From the NCBI GenBank assembly GCA_017354515.1, contig JAFMQT010000373.1, forward strand, positions 1-5,042: DNA of 5,042 bases, written 5' to 3'. This document shows, one piece after another, positions 1 through 5,042 of this stretch. The stretch's first letter is position 1. Each line of letters starts with the position of its first letter. Below the pieces are notes generated by a model that searched no databases, was not told where the DNA came from, and worked only from the letters and a program-made list of their open reading frames with translations. The DNA is from Nocardia sp. (lineage in GTDB: Bacteria; Actinomycetota; Actinomycetes; Mycobacteriales; Mycobacteriaceae). The position numbers and the translations under genes are program-made.

Positions 1-1797
1 ATCCGGCTCGGCGAGATCACCTGGACCAGTGGGGAACTCGCATCGAGCGTGCCGCCGGTCACCGAATTCCCGGCCCGCACGATGGCCGCGGAATTCGCCG
101 CGGCCGCGGCCCGCCACGCCGACGAGGTGGCGGTGGTGTCCGATGACGCGCGGCTGACCTACCGCGAACTCGACGCGCTATCGGACGCGATCGCCGCTTG
201 GGTGCACGCCGCCGTACCCGATCGGCTGGTCGGCGTGGCCATGGCGCCCTCGATCCGATTCGTGGCGACGGTGCTGGCGCTGTTCAAGTCGGGCAAGGTG
301 TATGTGCCGCTGGATCCTTCGTCGCCACCGGCCCGGCTGGCCGCCATGACCGCCCAATGCGGTGCGACGACGGCGCTGGCCGACCGGTGTGACACGCTGT
401 CGATCCCCGGAATCCGTCTCCTGGAGCTCCCCGCCGAACCGGAGGAATCGGCCCCCGCGCCGACCGCGCCGGATGTCGACGATCAGGCGTATCTGCTGTT
501 CACCTCGGGAACCACCGGTGTGCCGAAGGGGGTGCCGGTCACCCATCGCGCCGCGACCAGGTTCTACGACGGTCTGCGCCGGGAGACCGGAATCGGCCGG
601 GCGCGTTGGCTGCTGTTCCATTCGATTTCCTTCGATGTCTCCCTGGTGGAGATCTTCGCGGCGCTGTTCGCCGGTGGCACCGTGTGCGTTCCGGCTCCGG
701 AGGTCAAGCGTGATCCGCGGCGGCTGGCCGAGTTTGTGCGCCGGCACCGGATCGAGGCGGTGCTGTTGACTCCGTCGGCGTTCGCGATGCTCGCCGATCG
801 GTTCACCGGCATCGATTCCATCCGTCATCTGCTGATCGGCGGTGAGCGCCTGGAATACCCGCTGCTGACCGAATTCGTCACCGCGCGAGGCGATGTGGCG
901 GTATGGAACTGCTACGGCATCACCGAGACCACGATGTATCACACCGCGTTCCCGGTGCCGCCGGATCCGGGCCGGTTCCCGGCGGAATCGGTGATCGGCC
1001 GGCCGTTCGCCGATATGGGGATGGCCGTGGTCGACGACCGGTTACGGGTGCTACCACGCGGGGTGCGCGGGCAATTGGTGGTCAGCGGTGCCGGGCTGAT
1101 GGCCGGCTACCTTAACCGGGACGAACTGACCGCCGAGAAGTTCGTGACAATCGAGGGCGTGCGCAGCTATCTGACCGGAGACCGGGGCCATCTGGACGCC
1201 GAGGGCCGGTTCGTCATCTCAGGACGTATCGATAATCAGGTCAAGATCCGCGGTCACCGGTGCGAACTCGGTGATATCGAAGCCGCCCTGTACCGAACCG
1301 GCCTGGTCGCCAACACCCATGTGGCACTGGATGGTTCGGGATTGACCGCGGAACTGGTGTGCTTCGTTGTCCCGGTCGGGGCCGCGACGATGCCGCAGCT
1401 GCGCGAGCGGTTGCGCGAATATCTGCCCCGCTACCTCGAACCCGACATATTCGTGCCGCTGGAGACGCTGCCGCTGAATACCAACGGCAAGGTCGACGAC
1501 GACGAACTATTCCGTCGGTACCGGGCCGACGCCGATACCGCGACCGCCGCCGGTGCGGGAGAATCGGCGGGTACCGGTGTCGACGATGTGGTCACGCAGG
1601 TATGGACGGAGGTGCTCGGTACCTCCGATTTCGAGGGGACCACCCGATTCTTCGATGCCGGCGGCACCTCGGCGATGGTGCTGCAGGTGGGTGAGCGACT
1701 GCGCACCCGGCTCGGGCTGGCGGAGCTGGACGTGGTCGACCTCTTCGAACACTGCACACCGGACACACTCAGCGGATTTCTCGCGGACAAGGTATGA
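1..1797 (+). CDS. NRPS adenylation-carrier (A-PCP) protein, probably 5'-partial
   Basis: This protein activates an amino or related acid as its acyl-AMP and loads it onto its own phosphopantetheine arm, in the cytoplasm. Numbering from GTG 49 as residue 1, the A domain spans about 10-490. A3 (P-loop) is LFTSGTTGVPKG at 150-161, A4 is FHSISFDVSLVE at 190-201, A5 is NCYGITETT at 287-295, A7 is YLTGD at 374-378, A8 is GRIDNQVKIRG at 392-402, and A10 is NTNGK with catalytic Lys481. The carrier domain covers about 505-580, with FFDAGGTS placing the attachment site at Ser541. No condensation, epimerase or thioesterase domain is visible. The frame has no stop between base 1 and GTG 49, GTG 49 has only a weak GGGGA about 13 bases upstream, and residues just after it look like the linker that precedes A domains. 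I therefore leave the start open to the left edge; GTG 49 (582 residues) and ATG 82 are alternatives. By-eye alignment with GrsA gives specificity residues D196, V197, V200, L239, L262, G264, C288, M296, Y297 and K481, which match no code I recognise. The TGA stop overlaps a start codon of the next gene. The family call is firm; substrate and start are not. Confidence 0.95.
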   Translation: MRLGEITWTSGELASSVPPVTEFPARTMAAEFAAAAARHADEVAVVSDDARLTYRELDALSDAIAAWVHAAVPDRLVGVAMAPSIRFVATVLALFKSGKVYVPLDPSSPPARLAAMTAQCGATTALADRCDTLSIPGIRLLELPAEPEESAPAPTAPDVDDQAYLLFTSGTTGVPKGVPVTHRAATRFYDGLRRETGIGRARWLLFHSISFDVSLVEIFAALFAGGTVCVPAPEVKRDPRRLAEFVRRHRIEAVLLTPSAFAMLADRFTGIDSIRHLLIGGERLEYPLLTEFVTARGDVAVWNCYGITETTMYHTAFPVPPDPGRFPAESVIGRPFADMGMAVVDDRLRVLPRGVRGQLVVSGAGLMAGYLNRDELTAEKFVTIEGVRSYLTGDRGHLDAEGRFVISGRIDNQVKIRGHRCELGDIEAALYRTGLVANTHVALDGSGLTAELVCFVVPVGAATMPQLRERLREYLPRYLEPDIFVPLETLPLNTNGKVDDDELFRRYRADADTATAAGAGESAGTGVDDVVTQVWTEVLGTSDFEGTTRFFDAGGTSAMVLQVGERLRTRLGLAELDVVDLFEHCTPDTLSGFLADKV

Positions 1798-1805
1798 GGC
1801 GCATG
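1785..1805 (+). promoter_or_regulatory. Translational coupling junction and likely ribosome binding site
   Basis: The stop TGA of the A-PCP gene (1795-1797) lies inside ATGA, so an in-frame ATG for the ligase gene begins at 1794. A second in-frame ATG begins at 1803. The purine-rich run GGACAAGG (1785-1792) ends 1 base before ATG 1794, too close for its AAGG to act there, although the GGA at 1785-1787 is 6 bases away. From ATG 1803 the AAGG is 10 bases away, a more usual spacing. Either choice implies that ribosomes finishing the first gene re-initiate at once on the second. The site lies within the end of the upstream coding sequence and there is no room for a separate promoter between the genes. 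The start choice remains unsettled. Confidence 0.45.
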
Positions 1806-4800
1806 CAGATCGACGACCCCACCCTCGACGAACGCCCCGCTGTCACCGGGACCGACGGCGACAGTGCCGACTATCTGGCGGTCTGCGGCTGGCTCACCCG
1901 CCCGCGCCCGGATTCGGGAATCCGGATCCCCGACGAGGAGGACGGGTGGAGCCACCGTGGCTACGGTGATCTCGCCGCCGACGCTCGCGGAATCGCCGCG
2001 CACCTGATGGCATCGGGTCTGCGCGCCGGTGACGGCGCGTGCCTGGTCCTTCCGACTGATTTCCGCTGTGTGGCAACGCTATTCGCGGCCTGGTCGGCCG
2101 GTGCGGTGGTCACCCTGGTGCCGCCGCCGGTGTTCGGTGGCGGCGAGGAATATATCGACCACCTGGCCGCGATCATCGCCGCTGCCGCGCCGCGCCTGGT
2201 GGTCACCGCCCCGGAACTGGAATCGGTGATCAGCCGGGGTATGACCGCGGCGGGAGTGCCTGGCGCGCCGGTACTCGTCCGGGGAACCGAGCGGGCCGAG
2301 CAGGCGCCGCGACGTACCGCGATCACCGGAAACGATTGCGCCCTGGTGCAATTCACCTCGGGCTCGTCCGGAAAGCCGAAGGGCGTGCGAATCAGCTGGA
2401 CGAACCTGGCCGCCAATCTCGACCACATCCATCGGTCACTGGCGTGGGAGCCGACCGATGCCACCGCCTCATGGCTGCCGCTGTATCACGATATGGGTCT
2501 GATCGGAGGTCTGCTGGCCACGATCTCGCTGCAGGGCGATCTGTATCTGATGCGCCCGGACGAATTCATCCGGGATCCGCGGCTGTGGATCGAGGCGATG
2601 GCCCGCGTCGAGCATTCGGTGGCGCCGTCATTCGGGCTCGGATACGCTGCGCGCAGACTCGACCATGAGCAGATCGCGGATCTGGACCTGTCCGGATTCC
2701 GTTCGCTGATCGTCGGCGCCGAGCCCATCGATGTCGAACACGTCCACGCCTTCACCGAACTGCTGACCGGGATCGGCTACGACCCGGCGTGCCTGCGCCC
2801 GGCCTACGGATCGGCGGAGTCGACCCTGATGTCGACCATGTCCGAGGCGGGACATACCCCGACCGCACTCCGAATCGACCGGACCACACTGCGATTCGGC
2901 GGCCGGGTCACGATCCGGGAGCACGTCGACTATCTGGGGCAGCGACTCGGCGCGGGGAGCTGGGTGGTCGGACTGGGCGGCTCCACCTCGCGGGTAAAGG
3001 TGCGGATCGTCGACGGAGAGGGCGCCGAGCTGCCCGCGGGAACTCTCGGTGAGGTCGTCGTGGCGGGCACGTCGGTGGCCGGCGGATATCACGATCAGGA
3101 TCAGGCGCGTCCCGACGCCGCCGCGGGCACCCGATTCGCCGGAGGCGAATTGTTCACCGCGGACGCGGGATTCATCCAGGGCGGTGAGCTGTACATCCTC
3201 GGCCGGATGGGATCGAGTATCAAGGTTCGCGGCAAGTCGGTGTTCATGGAGGATGTCGATGTGCGGGTCGCCCGTGAGGCGGGGCTGGCCGGGCACCGGG
3301 TCGCCGCGGTGGCGATGCAGGACGCGGGGGCGGCGGCCGGCATCGTGCTGTTCGCCGAAACCGAACCCGGCGAGTGGATCGAGGCCGCGCGCAAGGCATT
3401 ACGCGCCGAACTCGGACCGGCGGCGAAGGTGACCATCGCCGTGGGCGGGCGGGGGCTGATCCGGCGCACCTCGAGTGGTAAACCTCGCCGCCGCTTGATG
3501 TGGGAGATGTACGGCAAGGGTGAACTCGATACCGAGATCACCGTGTACGAGGCGGCCGAACCCATCGCGCCGCGTCCGGCGCGGGTGATCGCGGATCGGC
3601 GTCCGTCCTCGGCGGTCCTGTCCGACACCGAGATCGCCGAATTACTCGACCGCGCGCTGACCCAGGTCCGGGTGGCCGACGAGGCGACGATCCTGCTGGA
3701 AGGGTCCATCGCGGAGGGTTTCGGCAATGAGGGCTCCGATATCGACTTCCTGGTGGTCTCGCCCGGCGCGGAGCAGACCCCGGAGATGCCGACCGTGCTG
3801 TTCCTCGGCGGGCGCCGCGTCGAGGTCCGCACCCGATCGCGGGAGCAGTTGCGGGGTCAGCTGGACTACGCCGCAATGGCACTGACCAACGCCGCCGCCA
3901 AGGCACTCACCGAGGAGACGGCGGCGCCCGGGCTGCTCGACCTCGATCAGGACATCCTCAACCGCTGTCAGAGATTCACCCGCGCGGTGATCGTGCGCCC
4001 CGGCGCGGTCGATATCGACGAACTCCGCCGGGCGCTGCCGCAGGCCGATCTGAGCCGGCTGTTGAGCCGCTGGTGGTATGCCCGAGCGCGGGAATCGCTG
4101 CGCCAGGCCGTGGCCATGTCCGCCCTGCGCCAGCGTGAGGAGTCCGCGGACTGGGCCCGCGACGGATTGCTGCAGGCGGTCAAGGGCTGGGCGGCCGGGC
4201 GCGGCGAAACCTATCTGGAATCCAAGTGGATCGGCCCGCAGCTGGAGCGAATCGGCGACCAGTCGGTGGCCGAGAAGTATTTCGAGCAGTCCCGCGGCCT
4301 GCTGCTGGGGACGGCCGACCTCGCCGGAACCTTGGCACTGGCATCCGAGCTGGGGATAGCCGTCGATGATGATCCGGCCGCCGTGCTACTCGGCCGGGTC
4401 AAGGGGGTCACGTCCTGGCCCATCGACGGCCGAGTGCACGTACTTCGCGACAGCACAGAGGTTTTCGTGCTGTCGGACCGGGCGGCGCGGGCGTGGCGGA
4501 CTGTTGTGTTCGGCCGGTCGCTGCCGGAGATCGAGCGCCGTCTGCCCGGGCCCCTGCACGACGAACTGGCCGAATTCGTCCGGCTGGGCCTGGTAGCCCT
4601 GCATTGGGGCCGGCGCAATCCGATCCGTCCGGCGGTGGCCATGGTCAAACCGCAGACGCCCTATATACCGCCGCCGGTGACGGTGGCGCCGTCGCTCGGA
4701 ATCGGCGGCGGCGCCCGAGCCGACGATCGTGCGGTATCGCTGAACCCGTTGCCCGCCCGCCGTTTCACCGAATGCGGTTCGGCGCTGGTGTGGTCGAATG

Positions 4801-5042
4801 TGATCATCGAGAACGCTCGCGAGGATCTGCTCGGAGCGCTCGCACAGCGGCAGCATCGGGTCGCGGACGCCGCCGCGGACCGTCTGATCAAGGGTGCGGT
4901 GCGGCTGTTGCTGGGTGCGCTCGGGGTCAGTCCGCTGCCCCCCGATGTGGCGGCCACGACCACTCTCGATCGGTTGATGCCGGCCGCCACCCCCCGCCGC
5001 ACCGAGCTGCTGGCCCAGCTGCGCGCGGCCCGGGCGGTCGCC
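1794..5042 (+). CDS. FAAL-like AMP ligase fused to nucleotidyltransferase and PqqD-like domains, 3'-partial
   Basis: One frame runs 1,083 codons to the right edge without a stop. Residues about 50-575 are an ANL adenylating enzyme, expected to convert a carboxylic acid plus ATP to acyl-AMP. Its P-loop is QFTSGSSGKPKG (186-197); SWLPLYHDMGL (226-236), VGAEPI (307-312), PAYGSAEST (336-344) and ADAGF (456-460) follow, and RTSSGK ends in catalytic Lys563. The YHDMGL and GAEP motifs and an extended segment at about 345-400 favour a fatty-acyl-AMP ligase over an acyl-CoA synthetase. Residues about 612-700 are a polymerase-beta-type nucleotidyltransferase: GS at 637-638, D649 and D651 in SDID, and probable third acid E677. 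A helical domain (about 715-850) ends in a GETYLESKW segment like those of small-molecule nucleotidyltransferases. Residues about 864-940 resemble a PqqD-like winged helix, a proline-rich linker follows (952-962), and a second helical segment (about 990-1083) is cut off. The start is either ATG 1794, overlapping the previous stop as ATGA, or ATG 1803, better spaced from AAGG. The A-PCP gene immediately upstream suggests a shared pathway. Ligase and nucleotidyltransferase calls are firm; the winged helix is moderate; substrates are unknown. Confidence 0.9.
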   Translation, partial: MRRMQIDDPTLDERPAVTGTDGDSADYLAVCGWLTRPRPDSGIRIPDEEDGWSHRGYGDLAADARGIAAHLMASGLRAGDGACLVLPTDFRCVATLFAAWSAGAVVTLVPPPVFGGGEEYIDHLAAIIAAAAPRLVVTAPELESVISRGMTAAGVPGAPVLVRGTERAEQAPRRTAITGNDCALVQFTSGSSGKPKGVRISWTNLAANLDHIHRSLAWEPTDATASWLPLYHDMGLIGGLLATISLQGDLYLMRPDEFIRDPRLWIEAMARVEHSVAPSFGLGYAARRLDHEQIADLDLSGFRSLIVGAEPIDVEHVHAFTELLTGIGYDPACLRPAYGSAESTLMSTMSEAGHTPTALRIDRTTLRFGGRVTIREHVDYLGQRLGAGSWVVGLGGSTSRVKVRIVDGEGAELPAGTLGEVVVAGTSVAGGYHDQDQARPDAAAGTRFAGGELFTADAGFIQGGELYILGRMGSSIKVRGKSVFMEDVDVRVAREAGLAGHRVAAVAMQDAGAAAGIVLFAETEPGEWIEAARKALRAELGPAAKVTIAVGGRGLIRRTSSGKPRRRLMWEMYGKGELDTEITVYEAAEPIAPRPARVIADRRPSSAVLSDTEIAELLDRALTQVRVADEATILLEGSIAEGFGNEGSDIDFLVVSPGAEQTPEMPTVLFLGGRRVEVRTRSREQLRGQLDYAAMALTNAAAKALTEETAAPGLLDLDQDILNRCQRFTRAVIVRPGAVDIDELRRALPQADLSRLLSRWWYARARESLRQAVAMSALRQREESADWARDGLLQAVKGWAAGRGETYLESKWIGPQLERIGDQSVAEKYFEQSRGLLLGTADLAGTLALASELGIAVDDDPAAVLLGRVKGVTSWPIDGRVHVLRDSTEVFVLSDRAARAWRTVVFGRSLPEIERRLPGPLHDELAEFVRLGLVALHWGRRNPIRPAVAMVKPQTPYIPPPVTVAPSLGIGGGARADDRAVSLNPLPARRFTECGSALVWSNVIIENAREDLLGALAQRQHRVADAAADRLIKGAVRLLLGALGVSPLPPDVAATTTLDRLMPAATPRRTELLAQLRAARAVA

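Noticed and set aside
178..942. Long open frame on the minus strand opposite the A domain
   Set aside because: The + strand here encodes clear A-domain motifs with GC-rich third positions. The antisense translation is rich in Arg, Gly, Gln and His, with no recognisable domain, as expected of a shadow frame in GC-rich DNA.
2628..3832. Two overlapping minus-strand open frames (2628-3296 and 3101-3832)
   Set aside because: They lie opposite the conserved ligase and nucleotidyltransferase motifs, overlap each other, and have low-complexity Ser/Arg/Pro composition without domain features.
4650..4720. GC-rich inverted-repeat-like stretch (gccgccggtgacggtggcg) as a possible terminator
   Set aside because: It lies inside the coding frame of the proline-rich linker, has no following T-run, and the reading frame continues for hundreds of bases beyond it.
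3600..5042. The nucleotidyltransferase part as a separate downstream gene
   Set aside because: The frame continues without a stop from the ligase Lys563 motif into the nucleotidyltransferase, and I saw no stop, gap or strong ribosome binding site in the linker.
3627..5042. MNT-HEPN type toxin-antitoxin module embedded in the protein
   Set aside because: A nucleotidyltransferase next to helical bundles recalls MNT-HEPN pairs, but no Rx4-6H RNase motif is present, the domains are on one chain with a biosynthetic ligase, and the context is an NRPS operon.

Overview
This is a GC-rich window, and almost every third codon position is G or C. Both genes have the look of actinomycete secondary metabolism. 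Nocardia or a relative in the Mycobacteriales, or a streptomycete, would fit, but nothing here fixes the genus. The window is coding from end to end on the + strand. It holds two co-directional genes with at most a few bases between them, and both run off the window.

Region 1 (1-1797): a nonribosomal peptide synthetase module made of an adenylation (A) domain and a peptidyl carrier protein (PCP), with no condensation or thioesterase domain in view. All the usual A-domain core motifs and the carrier serine are present. The frame is open to the left edge, so the protein may begin upstream of the first visible start codon (GTG at 49).

Region 2 (1794 or 1803 to 5042): one very long uninterrupted frame of at least 1,083 codons with no stop before the right edge. 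Its N-terminal ~575 residues form a fatty-acyl-AMP-ligase-like (FAAL-like) adenylating enzyme. After a short linker comes a DNA-polymerase-beta-type nucleotidyltransferase domain with an intact GS...DxD...E active site. It is followed by a helical domain, a segment resembling a PqqD-like winged helix, a proline-rich linker, and a second helical bundle cut by the window end. I do not know a characterised enzyme with this architecture.

Working hypothesis (inference): the two genes are translationally coupled. The first loads an amino acid onto its own carrier domain. The second activates an acyl or other carboxylic acid and may also transfer a nucleotide to a product, intermediate or partner. 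The PqqD-like segment would suit binding of a peptide or carrier. The pair looks like part of a larger biosynthetic operon extending on both sides. No RNA gene, mobile element, CRISPR array, promoter or terminator was recognised, and there is no non-coding stretch longer than a few bases.
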